This document shows positions 27,658 through 35,363 of a stretch of DNA of 64,000 bases, in pieces (the first letter of the stretch is position 1; each line of letters starts with the position of its first letter). Origin of the DNA: Flavobacterium hankyongi (GTDB taxonomy: Bacteria > Bacteroidota > Bacteroidia > Flavobacteriales > Flavobacteriaceae). A program made the position numbers and the translations under genes. The notes under the pieces are model-generated. The model ran no database searches, was not told the origin of the DNA, and saw only the letters and a program-made list of their open reading frames with translations. The stretch covers positions 1,302,001 through 1,366,000 of the forward strand of contig NZ_CP085725.1 in assembly GCF_036840915.1 (NCBI RefSeq), read 5' to 3'.

Positions 27658-28349
27658 TGAATATTAACTTACTTATACTCCAATTTATAGCTCATCTTTT
27701 GAGTGATTATGTTTTTCAAACTGATGCTAGCGCAAAGGAAAAAAACGAAAATGGGTTTAAAAGTAAGTTCATTTTTAAACACACCTTAATAACTTTTGCA
27801 AGTTCACTAGTTTTATCATTTGACTTTAATTTTACCATATGCTCTTTAGGAATAGCAATAACGCATTTAATTATTGATGGACTAAAAAACACCTTAAACA
27901 AAGGGAGATTTGCTTTTTTCATAGATCAAACATTGCACCTCATAATGATGGTATTATTTGTATGGTTATTTGAATTGTATTTCAAAGAAAATCCAATACT
28001 AAAAATCACAAATACCAAATTATTATTAATAATAACCAGCTATTTAATATGCTTTAAACCAGCTAATATTTTTATTCGTGAAGTATTAGTAGTTGCCAAA
28101 ATAGAAAGCATTTCAGATACTACAACCGAACTAAAGAATGCTGGAAAATTAATCGGAATTCTAGAAAGAATATTAGTGCTTACTTTCGTGATAATAGGAA
28201 AACTGGAAGTAATCGGTTTTATGATTGCTGCAAAATCAATACTCCGTTATAAAGACACAAATACTATAAAAACCGAATATGTTTTAATAGGAACCATGTT
28301 AAGTTTTGGTATAGCTATGCTTTGTGGTTTAGTAATAGAACGATTTTAA
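27657..28349 (+). CDS. DUF3307 family membrane protein
   Basis: A 230-residue integral membrane protein with six or seven hydrophobic segments. The N terminus LILQFIAHLLSDYVFQTDASAKEKNENGFKSKFIFKH matches the DUF3307 pattern (HxxxDFxxQ-like, with a conserved histidine near the next loop), and ITHLIIDGLKN lies near residue 66. No function is known. DUF3307 genes are repeatedly found next to satD in Bacteroidota, and here the ATG overlaps the satD stop by one base, so the two products are made together. Its stop overlaps the end of the convergent lyase gene by 4 bases. Confidence 0.8.
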   Translation: MNINLLILQFIAHLLSDYVFQTDASAKEKNENGFKSKFIFKHTLITFASSLVLSFDFNFTICSLGIAITHLIIDGLKNTLNKGRFAFFIDQTLHLIMMVLFVWLFELYFKENPILKITNTKLLLIITSYLICFKPANIFIREVLVVAKIESISDTTTELKNAGKLIGILERILVLTFVIIGKLEVIGFMIAAKSILRYKDTNTIKTEYVLIGTMLSFGIAMLCGLVIERF

Positions 28350-29215
28350 TGATAAACTGTAAAGATTTTCAATGCTTCATTGTAAGCACTTTCAAAACTC
28401 ATAGCACTTAAATTAGTATCTGCTTTTTGAGCTGTAAAATACGACAACAACTTTTCTGTTGGCATATTCCCAGTAAGTTTATCAGTAGCCATAGGACAAC
28501 CTCCAAAGCCTTGGATTGCTCCATCAAAACGACGACAACCTGCTTTGTAAGCTGCATCTACTTTTTCAAACCATTTATCTGGAGTTGTATGAAGATGAGC
28601 ACCAAACTCTACATCAGGATATTTTGAAATTAAATTCGAGAATAAATAATCGATAACTTCTGGAGTAGAACTACCAACTGTATCAGACAGCGATAGAATT
28701 TTAACACCCATATTGGCCAACTTTTCTGTCCACTCTCCTACTATTTCTACATTCCAAGGATCACCATAAGGATTACCAAAGCCCATAGAAATGTAAGTTA
28801 CCACTTCTTTATTACTCTTATCAGCAATATTCAATATTTCCTGAAGTGTAACTAACGATTCAGCAATCGTTTTATGCGTGTTACGCATTTGAAAGTTTTC
28901 AGAAATAGAAAACGGAAAACCTAAATATTGAATTTCTGGATGAACCGAAGCATTTTCAGCACCTTGAGTATTGGCAATAATTGCTAAAAGCTTGCTTTCT
29001 GTTTTAGATAAATCCAACTTTGCCAATACCTCTGCAGTATCCTGCATTTGTGGAATTGCCTTTGCTGAAACAAAACTTCCAAAATCAATCGAATCAAAAC
29101 CTACACGCAATAAAGATTGAATGTATTGTACTTTTTTATCTGTGGGAATAAAATCCTTAATGCCTTGCATGGCATCACGAGGACATTCAATAAGTTTGAT
29201 TTTATTGGCGTTCAT
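28346..29215 (-). CDS. Hydroxymethylglutaryl-CoA lyase
   Basis: A DRE-TIM metallolyase that splits HMG-CoA into acetyl-CoA and acetoacetate, usually the last step of leucine breakdown. Of 289 residues, IECPRDAMQGI (9-19) carries the catalytic Arg-Asp pair, GAHLHTTPDKW near 205 gives the metal histidines, and IQGFGGCPMATDKLTGN near 235 holds the loop cysteine of the HMG-CoA lyase signature. That loop separates it from the related homocitrate and isopropylmalate synthases. It is followed on the same strand by pyrD only 20 bases upstream, but the pathways are unrelated. Confidence 0.92.
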   Translation of the reverse strand: MNANKIKLIECPRDAMQGIKDFIPTDKKVQYIQSLLRVGFDSIDFGSFVSAKAIPQMQDTAEVLAKLDLSKTESKLLAIIANTQGAENASVHPEIQYLGFPFSISENFQMRNTHKTIAESLVTLQEILNIADKSNKEVVTYISMGFGNPYGDPWNVEIVGEWTEKLANMGVKILSLSDTVGSSTPEVIDYLFSNLISKYPDVEFGAHLHTTPDKWFEKVDAAYKAGCRRFDGAIQGFGGCPMATDKLTGNMPTEKLLSYFTAQKADTNLSAMSFESAYNEALKIFTVYH

Positions 29216-29235
29216 AGCTCCAAAAATATAACTAT

Positions 29236-30255
29236 TTAAGCGTTTTCTAAAATCTTTTTATTAATTGCCTTTACTAATGCAGGACCTTCATAAATAAATC
29301 CAGTATACAATTGCACTAAACTAGCTCCTGCTTCAAGTTTCTCAATAGCATCTTCGGGAGTATGAATCCCTCCTACTCCAATAATAGGAAATGCTTTATT
29401 ACTTTTTTCAGATAGGAAACGTATAACTTCGGTAGAACGCTTGGTTAAAGGTTTACCTGATAATCCTCCTGCTTCAATTTTATTAACAGATTGCAATCCT
29501 TCTCTTGAAATGGTTGTATTTGTAGCAATTACACCCGCAATCTTAGAATCCTTCACAATTTCGATAATATCCAAAAGCTGTTCGTCTGTTAAGTCCGGAG
29601 CAATTTTCAATAAAATTGATTTCTGCTTCGGTTTTTGCTGATTCATATTTTGTAAAACCATCAAAAGTTTTGTTAGCGGTTCTTTATCTTGCAATTCTCT
29701 TAAACCTGGCGTGTTAGGCGAACTTACATTCACTACAAAATAATCAACATAATTATATAAAGCTTCAAAACAAATTTCATAATCTTTTCCCGCTTCTTCG
29801 TTTGGAGTTACTTTATTTTTACCAATATTTCCTCCAATTAAAACTCCCTTATTCTTTTTTAAACGCTCAACAGCTTCTAAAACTCCTCCGTTATTGAATC
29901 CCATGCGATTAATAATCGCTGAATCTTCCAACAAACGGAACAAACGTTTTTTAGGATTTCCTTCTTGTGCTTTTGGTGTTAATGTTCCAATTTCGATAAA
30001 ACCAAAACCAAAGTTTGACAATTCGTTATAAAGCTTGGCATCTTTATCAAAACCTGCTGCTAATCCAACTGGATTTTTAAATTTTAATCCAAATACTTCT
30101 CTCTCTAAACGTTTGTCATTTACAAGATACATCGATTTAATTAACGATGAAAAACCTGGAATTTTATTAATAAATCGGATAGAAGAAAAAGAAAAATGAT
30201 GTATTTTTTCTGGATCAAATCCAAAAAGAATTGGTCTAATAAGTGATTTGTACAT
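29236..30255 (-). CDS. pyrD: Dihydroorotate dehydrogenase (quinone), class 2
   Basis: Membrane-associated flavoprotein that oxidises dihydroorotate to orotate with quinone, in pyrimidine synthesis. The open frame reaches a TTG at 30276, but the ATG at 30255 fits the family N terminus ([23 protein letters not shown]), the amphipathic helix that docks on the membrane. FMN and substrate sites are visible: [14 protein letters not shown], the catalytic serine in [42 protein letters not shown] and [11 protein letters not shown]. 339 residues. It lies just upstream of the HMG-CoA lyase gene. Confidence 0.95.
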   Translation of the reverse strand: MYKSLIRPILFGFDPEKIHHFSFSSIRFINKIPGFSSLIKSMYLVNDKRLEREVFGLKFKNPVGLAAGFDKDAKLYNELSNFGFGFIEIGTLTPKAQEGNPKKRLFRLLEDSAIINRMGFNNGGVLEAVERLKKNKGVLIGGNIGKNKVTPNEEAGKDYEICFEALYNYVDYFVVNVSSPNTPGLRELQDKEPLTKLLMVLQNMNQQKPKQKSILLKIAPDLTDEQLLDIIEIVKDSKIAGVIATNTTISREGLQSVNKIEAGGLSGKPLTKRSTEVIRFLSEKSNKAFPIIGVGGIHTPEDAIEKLEAGASLVQLYTGFIYEGPALVKAINKKILENA

Positions 30256-30346
30256 AATTGTTGTGTTGTGGTGCAAAAATAGGAAATTGAATACAGAAAT
30301 AAGAATGGAAATATCAATATATTTGTAATCCTAATTATTTTATAAA

Positions 30347-31588
30347 ATGCAACATATTATAGACCGTTTCATCAGTTATGTAACTGTAGATACAGAAGCT
30401 GACCCAAACTCAAACACAACTCCCAGTTCAACAAAACAATGGGATTTAGCCAATAAATTAATCGAAGAACTTAAAGCAATAGGTTTACAAGATGTGACTA
30501 TTGACGACAAAGCTTATATCCAAGCCACTTTACCAAGTAATATTGAAGAAAAAGTACCTACAATAGGTTTTATTTCACACTTTGATACTACTCCAGATTT
30601 TACTGGTGCCAATGTAAAACCTCAAATAGTTCCTAATTATGATGGTGGCGACATTATCCTGAATAAAGAAAAGAACATTGTTTTATCACCAAGTTATTTT
30701 GAAGATTTACTTTTATACAAAGGTCAAACACTAATTACTACTGATGGAACTACATTATTAGGAGCCGATGACAAAGCGGGAATTACAGAAATTGTTACTG
30801 CTATGGAATACTTGATTAAAAACCCGCAAATCAAACACGGTACAATCAAAGTTGGTTTTACTCCAGATGAAGAAATTGGTCGTGGTGCAGATTTCTTTGA
30901 TGTGGAGAAATTTGGCTGTGATTGGGCCTATACTATGGACGGAAGCCAGATAGGTGAACTAGAATACGAAAACTTTAATGCCGCAGGTGTAAAATTAAAA
31001 TTCAAAGGAAAAAGCGTTCACCCAGGATATGCAAAGGGGAAAATGATTAATTCAATGCTTTTAGCTACAAAATACATTTCCAAACTCCCGAAAAAAGAAG
31101 TTCCCGAACGTACCAAAGATTACCAAGGATTCTTTCACGTAGTACATTTAGATGGAAGCATTGAAGAAACGAATGTTCAATTAATTATTCGTGATCACAA
31201 CCGAAAAAAATTTGAAAAACGTAAAAAATTAGTTCAAAAAATAGCCGATAAATTGAATGCTAAATATGCAAAACAATTTGGGGAAAATATTGTAGAAATT
31301 GAAGTAAAAGACCAATACTACAACATGCGCGAAAAAGTAGAACCTATGATGCATATTGTGGATATTGCCGAAAAAGCAATGAAAAACTTAGGAATCAAAC
31401 CGCTTATAAAGCCTATCCGTGGTGGAACAGATGGCTCTCGTTTATCATATATGGGGTTACCTTGCCCTAATATTTTTGCTGGTGGACATAACTTTCATGG
31501 CAAATACGAATATGTTCCTGTAGAGAGTATGCAAAAAGCAGTAGAAGTGATTGTAGAAATTGCTCAACTGGTAGCGAAACAGAAATAA
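30347..31588 (+). CDS. pepT: Peptidase T (tripeptide aminopeptidase)
   Basis: A cytosolic M20B zinc aminopeptidase that removes N-terminal residues from tripeptides. Of 413 residues, ISHFDTTPDFTGANV (from 78) has the first zinc His, TTDGTTLLGADDKAGI near 130 the bridging Asp, TPDEEIGRGADFF near 173 the catalytic Glu pair, TMDGSQIGELEYENFNA near 195 the next ligand, VHPGYAKGKMINS near 222, and the closing GGHNFHGKYEYVP near 380. Full length and intact. It is the last clear core gene before the cassette-like region. Confidence 0.96.
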   Translation: MQHIIDRFISYVTVDTEADPNSNTTPSSTKQWDLANKLIEELKAIGLQDVTIDDKAYIQATLPSNIEEKVPTIGFISHFDTTPDFTGANVKPQIVPNYDGGDIILNKEKNIVLSPSYFEDLLLYKGQTLITTDGTTLLGADDKAGITEIVTAMEYLIKNPQIKHGTIKVGFTPDEEIGRGADFFDVEKFGCDWAYTMDGSQIGELEYENFNAAGVKLKFKGKSVHPGYAKGKMINSMLLATKYISKLPKKEVPERTKDYQGFFHVVHLDGSIEETNVQLIIRDHNRKKFEKRKKLVQKIADKLNAKYAKQFGENIVEIEVKDQYYNMREKVEPMMHIVDIAEKAMKNLGIKPLIKPIRGGTDGSRLSYMGLPCPNIFAGGHNFHGKYEYVPVESMQKAVEVIVEIAQLVAKQK

Positions 31589-31606
31589 ATCTAAATATCA
31601 ACACTC

Positions 31607-31650
31607 CCAATTACAAATGATTATAAGTATTTGTATTCGTTTGTAATTGG
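31607..31650 (+). terminator. Hairpin after pepT
   Basis: CCAATTACAAA (31607-31617) pairs perfectly with TTTGTAATTGG (31640-31650) over a 22-base loop, followed by AAGTTT. It could end pepT transcription, or it could be the left part of the first cassette-type site, whose right end is the GTTAGCAGTA at 31670. Confidence 0.45.
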
Positions 31651-31669
31651 AAGTTTCGCCAATTTATAA

Positions 31670-31679
31670 GTTAGCAGTA
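31670..31679 (+). repeat. Left boundary of cassette 1 (GTTAGCAGTA)
   Basis: GTTAGCAGTA here is the exact reverse complement of TACTGCTAAC at 32245-32254, and the match resumes after one mismatch (TGAT). The pair brackets the 174-residue gene at 31712. Confidence 0.55.
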
Positions 31680-31711
31680 ATGATTTTGACGCACATCTTA
31701 AAAAAGTAATT

Positions 31712-32236
31712 ATGAATAAAAAAGCAAAAAAATGGTTTTTAATTTTAAGCATAATTCTTATTTCGACTTTCTTATTTTTTAAAATAAATCAGAGAATAAA
31801 AATAATAGAACTAACTTCAATTAATGTTGAAACGGAAAACGAAATTGACGTTGAAAAGGTAAAAATTTATCAAGGTTACTATACAATAAACAGAGAAAAT
31901 GACGCCGAAATTTTCAATGATAAGTCTGCGAAAATTGTATTTGACGGAAAATCTAATGGAAGAGCAAAAACTGAATACGGCGAAAATGATTTCTTGCTAA
32001 TCTATGACAATAAATATTACTTTCAATTCAGACAATTTTGTACGAATGACAATGATTTTTATGAATACAATCTCAAACTTTTAAAAAAGGAAAATAAATT
32101 ATACTTAAATGCAGAAATAAGTAGCGGAATGAAATTTGAAAAACCACTAAACTTAATAAGCGAAGCGAAAAATTTAAGATGCAACGGAAAAATAGATGAC
32201 GAAAAAGGTTTGTATAACGGAATTGAACTTAAATAA
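31712..32236 (+). CDS. Cassette gene 1: small membrane-anchored protein, unknown
   Basis: A 174-residue protein with an N-terminal anchor helix (WFLILSIILISTFLFFKI) after a Lys-rich start, and a hydrophilic exported domain rich in Glu, Lys and Asn. Short beta-like segments (KVKIYQGYYTINREND, AKIVFDGKSNGRAKTEYG, FLLIYDNKYYFQFRQF) suggest a small beta-sandwich. No family is recognised. It is the only gene between two complementary boundary repeats, and its stop is 8 bases before the next site. That tight packing is the way gene cassettes are built. Confidence 0.65.
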   Translation: MNKKAKKWFLILSIILISTFLFFKINQRIKIIELTSINVETENEIDVEKVKIYQGYYTINRENDAEIFNDKSAKIVFDGKSNGRAKTEYGENDFLLIYDNKYYFQFRQFCTNDNDFYEYNLKLLKKENKLYLNAEISSGMKFEKPLNLISEAKNLRCNGKIDDEKGLYNGIELK

Positions 32237-32244
32237 AATATCAC

Positions 32245-32383
32245 TACTGCTAACAAGCGTTTGGCACAATTGCGAAATTTGTAGTAAATTCACGTTTACA
32301 TTTCGCAAGAAATATTAACTTTAAAAGAAAATAATCAGTTCCGAAGCTCGCAACTGACGCCAAGCGCCGAAACGTTGTACGCA
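32245..32383. repeat. Cassette-type site B (attC-like imperfect palindrome)
   Basis: About 139 bases with nested arms. The outer left arm ends in TGCTAAC, followed by AAGCGTTTGGC and TTGCGAA. The right side gives CTCGCAA, then GCCAAGCGCCG and AACGTTGTACGC. Left and right arms are complementary (GCCAAGCG... with ...CG-TTTGGC; TTGCGAA with CTCGCAA). The sequence is closely related to the site at 33194-33330. Its left outer arm matches the start of cassette 1 and its right outer arm matches the end of cassette 2, as in integron recombination sites, though the boxes differ from RYYYAAC/GTTRRRY. Confidence 0.6.
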
Positions 32384-32392
32384 AGTTTACAA

Positions 32393-32761
32393 ATGAAACG
32401 TAAAAAGAAAATAATAATCGGGATTGGAATGTTATTAGTCGGAATTTTATTCTGGCAGTTAGGACTTTTTAACCGCTTTAATTATTTGACTGCAAAAATT
32501 GACGGTTGGAGAAATTCTGCTCGAATTGTAATAACTGAACCACCATTATATCCTTGCGGTGTTCCTTGTATTGGACTGAAAAAAAAATATGGATTTCATG
32601 AACATTATGCTAGTTGTATTCAATCTGGACCAACTATACGTGGAATTGATATGTATAACGCTGAAATTGAAAAATATTTAACAAAAAGAAACGGAAAAGG
32701 ATGGCGAAAAATATACGAAGCGGAATTGAATTTACTAATTAAAAACAATAGCTTGGAATGA
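32393..32761 (+). CDS. Cassette gene 2a: small membrane protein, unknown
   Basis: The frame opens at a TTG inside site B, but the ATG at 32393 (MKRKKKIIIGIGMLLVGILF) is the sensible start and gives 122 residues. It has one N-terminal helix and a mainly hydrophilic outer part with two cysteines close together (PPLYPCGVPCIGLKKKYG) and a third in YASCIQSG. The C-terminal 40 residues are helical and charged. No family is recognised. The stop overlaps the next ATG (ATGA), so it is coupled to gene 2b, and the pair makes a two-gene cassette. Confidence 0.65.
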   Translation: MKRKKKIIIGIGMLLVGILFWQLGLFNRFNYLTAKIDGWRNSARIVITEPPLYPCGVPCIGLKKKYGFHEHYASCIQSGPTIRGIDMYNAEIEKYLTKRNGKGWRKIYEAELNLLIKNNSLE

Positions 32762-33186
32762 GTAAAAAGCTAAAAATAATTCTTGGAGTTTTAGCAACAC
32801 TTTTAGTTGCTTTTTTTGGGTTAATAATATTCGGGCTTTATTTAATGGCTGATGAAGACAGATATGGAGATTTAGTTTATTTCGATCAAAAGGTTGAAGA
32901 TGGAGATATTATTTTTCGATGTAAATATACTGGAGGTTTAGGACAAACAACCAAATTTAACGAGTTCGGAATAATAGAAAAATCTTGGGGAAATGTTTAT
33001 GTATGGGATAAACAAAAAACGATAAAAAAAGACCTTTATGATTGGGCTGAAAAAGGAAATGGAGAACGAGTTAAAGTATTTAGAGTAAAAAAATCAAATT
33101 TTGACATAAATAAAGTAAAATTGGAAAACGGAGCTTATAATTTTCTTATGAATTCTGATAAACTTGAACTCGTAACAGAAAATTAA
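32758..33186 (+). CDS. Cassette gene 2b: small membrane-anchored protein, unknown
   Basis: 142 residues with an N-terminal anchor (IILGVLATLLVAFFGLIIFGLYLM) and a soluble domain of about 110 residues containing aromatic-rich strands (DLVYFDQKVEDGDIIFRCKY, IIEKSWGNVYVWDKQK). It is translationally coupled to gene 2a. Its stop lies only 7 bases before the boundary repeat TGCGTACAAC at 33194. Function unknown. Like its neighbours it is AT-rich with no link to a core pathway, which suits a mobile cassette. Confidence 0.65.
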   Translation: MSKKLKIILGVLATLLVAFFGLIIFGLYLMADEDRYGDLVYFDQKVEDGDIIFRCKYTGGLGQTTKFNEFGIIEKSWGNVYVWDKQKTIKKDLYDWAEKGNGERVKVFRVKKSNFDINKVKLENGAYNFLMNSDKLELVTEN

Positions 33187-33193
33187 TAAAACC

Positions 33194-33330
33194 TGCGTAC
33201 AACAGGCGTTTGGCAAGATTGCGAATTTTGTAGTAAATTTACGTTTATTTCTCGCAAGAAATTTTATCTTTGATAGAAAATAATCGGTTCCAAAGTTCGC
33301 AACCTCGCCAAGCGCCGGAACGTTATGTGC
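33194..33330. repeat. Cassette-type site C (attC-like imperfect palindrome)
   Basis: About 137 bases, same plan as site B: GCGTACAAC-AGGCGTTTGGC and TTGCGAA on the left, TTCGCAA, GCCAAGCGCCG and AACGTTATGTGC on the right. Its left end TGCGTACAAC (33194-33203) is the exact reverse complement of GTTGTACGCA at 32374-32383. Its right end GTTATGTGC (33322-33330) is the exact reverse complement of GCACATAAC at 34135-34143. Each end therefore pairs with the far end of the adjoining cassette, not with its own partner. Confidence 0.6.
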
Positions 33331-33354
33331 AAGCTTTTCTCAACAGAGTCTATA

Positions 33355-33747
33355 ATGAAAGAAAACACAATATTTGGAGCAGTTCTAATACCGAATAAAT
33401 TAATTCTAAGAGCGCCTAATTTAAAAATACCAGAATATCATAATATTGTTTTTTCCGCAGAAACGATTAAATCAGTTCGGGAAAATTTTCACAGAAATAA
33501 TTTTGAACAAAATGTAAACATAAATCATGATGGGAAAAACATATCTGGTGTTGAAATAATGGAATCTTTCATTATTTCTGAAACTAATCGAAATATTTTA
33601 CCAAATGAACTATCTGATTTACCAAATGGAACTTGGGTGGCTAAATATCTGATAACTAATAAAGATATTTGGCAAATGGTTCAAGATGGAAAGTTAAACG
33701 GATTTAGCATAGAAGGAATTTTTGATTTTGTAAAATTTGAGGAATAA
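33355..33747 (+). CDS. Cassette gene 3a: XkdF-like phage-type protease domain
   Basis: The frame starts at an ATG inside the site (33325), but the ATG at 33355 (MKENTIFGAVLIPN) is the likely start, giving 130 residues. The pattern resembles the XkdF group of putative phage prohead serine proteases: NINHD at 55-59 offers the catalytic His, MESFIISETN and NGTWVAKYLITNKDIWQMVQ follow, and the end is GKLNGFSIEGIF (113-123). The sequence is full length for a lone XkdF domain, yet there is no other phage gene nearby. It may be a recruited defence or regulatory protein; that is inference. TAATG overlap with gene 3b. Confidence 0.6.
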   Translation: MKENTIFGAVLIPNKLILRAPNLKIPEYHNIVFSAETIKSVRENFHRNNFEQNVNINHDGKNISGVEIMESFIISETNRNILPNELSDLPNGTWVAKYLITNKDIWQMVQDGKLNGFSIEGIFDFVKFEE

Positions 33748-34130
33748 TGGAAAAAGAAAATATAATTGAAAAAATTTTCGACGATTTACTATTTCAAATA
33801 AGCAAAGGAAATACAGTTGAACAAATACTGAAAGGAACAACAATTCTTGACTTAGAACAAGTTAAAGAATGGAAAACAAAATTCGGCTATACTTTTAACA
33901 TTTACTCTAACGACCATTTTATAGATAATAAACCTCATTTTCATTTCGATAACAAATCAAAAAATGTTGAGTGCAAAATTAGTTTTAATGGAGAAATTTT
34001 TGAAAGTAATGGCAAAAATCAGATAGATAAAAAGACTCTAAAAGTTCTAAAAGATTTTTTAGTCACTCCAGGAATTGAAAATCTATTAACAGCATTTTGG
34101 AATAACAAGAATCCTGATTTGAAAATTTAA
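33747..34130 (+). CDS. Cassette gene 3b: small protein resembling DUF4160-type proteins
   Basis: 127 residues. The N-terminal half is helical (IIEKIFDDLLFQISKGNTVEQILKG). The second half contains FNIYSNDHFIDNKPHFHFDNKS, CKISFNGEIFESNGKNQIDKK and LKVLKDFLVT, in the order seen in DUF4160-like proteins (DHxPPHxH, then a strand, then a short helix). The similarity is by eye and weak. Such small proteins are often found beside toxin-like or restriction-type genes. Coupled to the XkdF-like gene, and its stop lies 4 bases before the boundary repeat GCACATAAC. Confidence 0.6.
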   Translation: MEKENIIEKIFDDLLFQISKGNTVEQILKGTTILDLEQVKEWKTKFGYTFNIYSNDHFIDNKPHFHFDNKSKNVECKISFNGEIFESNGKNQIDKKTLKVLKDFLVTPGIENLLTAFWNNKNPDLKI

Positions 34131-34134
34131 GCCA

Positions 34135-34143
34135 GCACATAAC
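34135..34143 (+). repeat. Right boundary of cassette 3 (GCACATAAC), interrupted site
   Basis: Exact reverse complement of GTTATGTGC at 33322-33330. The expected inner arm (AGGCG...) does not follow here; instead the IS110-family element begins within a few bases, and site-like sequence resumes at 35364. Confidence 0.55.
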
Positions 34144-34183
34144 AAAGAACTGTGCTTAAAAACAAATAAAAAATGATTTATTT

Positions 34184-35158
34184 TTAGTTTTTAACTACTA
34201 GTTTACTTCTATAGTTTTCATTGTACTCTACTCCTGACTTTGCTATTGCAAATGCTTGTTTTAAAAGCTTGTTGCATACCGCTATTAAAGCTAGTTTCTT
34301 GCTTTTTCCTTTGTTAACTATTCGTTCATAAAGTTCCCTACAAGCTTTATTGCATTTACAAGCAGTAAAACTGCACATAAACAGTAAATTTCTGAGTTTG
34401 GAATTACCAACTTTACTTATCCTAACCTTTCCTTTTATACTACTTCCTGACTGCCTAATTACTGGAGTTAAACCACAAAATGAACACAATTGTGAACTGT
34501 CCTCAAAACGTTTAAAACCATCTGTTAAAACTAAAAGCATCATCGCTGTTTTACGTCCAATTCCTGGAATACTCTCTACCTTAGTCAACATCTCTTGTTG
34601 TTCTGATTTGACCAAAACCAACAACTCTGCTTCTAGCAAACCAATCTCTTTTTGTAAATGTTTTAGAATCTTCTTTAATGAACTAACCACTATTTTACAA
34701 GGATTACCCAATACCTCCTCTGCTTGTATTTTATTCTTTAAAGCAGCACTTTGCTTGGTATAAGTGTCTAATAATCTCAACATTTGCAAACATTGTGTCT
34801 GGTATTTTGAATAACCAAACCATAAGGGAAGCTCTTGTTGCTGACCATACAAACAAATCATCTTAGCATCTGATTTATCCGTCTTTACCCTACTCAGTTT
34901 CATTTGAATAAAGCGCTTTATCGATAACGGATTTTCTACCGATACTGCAATATGATGATCTACTAAAAAATATGCCAATTGATAATGATAATAGCCCGTT
35001 GCCTCCATGACACAATGGGAAGTGGCATCCAACAATTTCAAAAACTTTAAAAAGTCTTTTAAATTGTTAGAGAATTGATAATAATTACCCGAACAATCAT
35101 AAACATCAAATGTGTCTTTACTGATGTCAATACCAAATGTTTTTTTATCTTTACTCAT
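34184..35158 (-). CDS. IS110-family DEDD transposase/recombinase
   Basis: A 324-residue bridge-RNA-type recombinase. The N-terminal RuvC-like domain has the DEDD set: D11 (GIDISKD), E52 (MEATGYY), D94 and D97 (VKTDKSDAK). The C-terminal transposase_20 domain begins at SIPGIGRKTA (196-205) and contains CGLTPVIRQSGSSIKGK, where the catalytic serine is expected at 239-240, followed by GNSKLRNLLF. The sequence looks intact and so the element may be active. It is transcribed toward the cassettes, from the side that holds the candidate bridge RNA. Confidence 0.94.
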   Translation of the reverse strand: MSKDKKTFGIDISKDTFDVYDCSGNYYQFSNNLKDFLKFLKLLDATSHCVMEATGYYHYQLAYFLVDHHIAVSVENPLSIKRFIQMKLSRVKTDKSDAKMICLYGQQQELPLWFGYSKYQTQCLQMLRLLDTYTKQSAALKNKIQAEEVLGNPCKIVVSSLKKILKHLQKEIGLLEAELLVLVKSEQQEMLTKVESIPGIGRKTAMMLLVLTDGFKRFEDSSQLCSFCGLTPVIRQSGSSIKGKVRISKVGNSKLRNLLFMCSFTACKCNKACRELYERIVNKGKSKKLALIAVCNKLLKQAFAIAKSGVEYNENYRSKLVVKN

Positions 35159-35202
35159 AACAAGTTTTTTTTGGAAAGGACAGACTACTTGCTTTTCATC
35201 AC

Positions 35203-35323
35203 CTTAAAATCGAGATTAAATCTCACAGAACTGTTCGAAATTTAAGTAGAAAAGAGAGGGGATTATCACTGTTGACGGAATCTTAAGTTCCTGCGGTTAT
35301 CGTAAACCTTACTCCTCTCTTTT
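35203..35323 (-). ncRNA. Candidate bridge RNA of the IS110 element
   Basis: On the minus strand, upstream of the transposase, two stem-loops follow each other. The first pairs AAAAGAGAGG with CCTCTCTTTT (35323-35314 and 35259-35250) around a large internal loop. The second pairs CTTAAATTTCG with CGATTTTAAG (35246-35236 and 35212-35203) and has an inner GAGAT/ATCTC hairpin. This order (target-binding loop, then donor-binding loop) is that of IS110 bridge RNAs. The first loop contains AACCGC, complementary to GCGGTT of the interrupted site at 35368-35373. Confidence 0.5.
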
Positions 35324-35363
35324 GTTCTTTCTGTTTATAATATAAATTTATCAATAGTAAACT

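Noticed and set aside
34350..34763. 137-codon frame opposite the transposase
   Set aside because: Antisense of the IS110 transposase, including its conserved C-terminal domain; no independent support.
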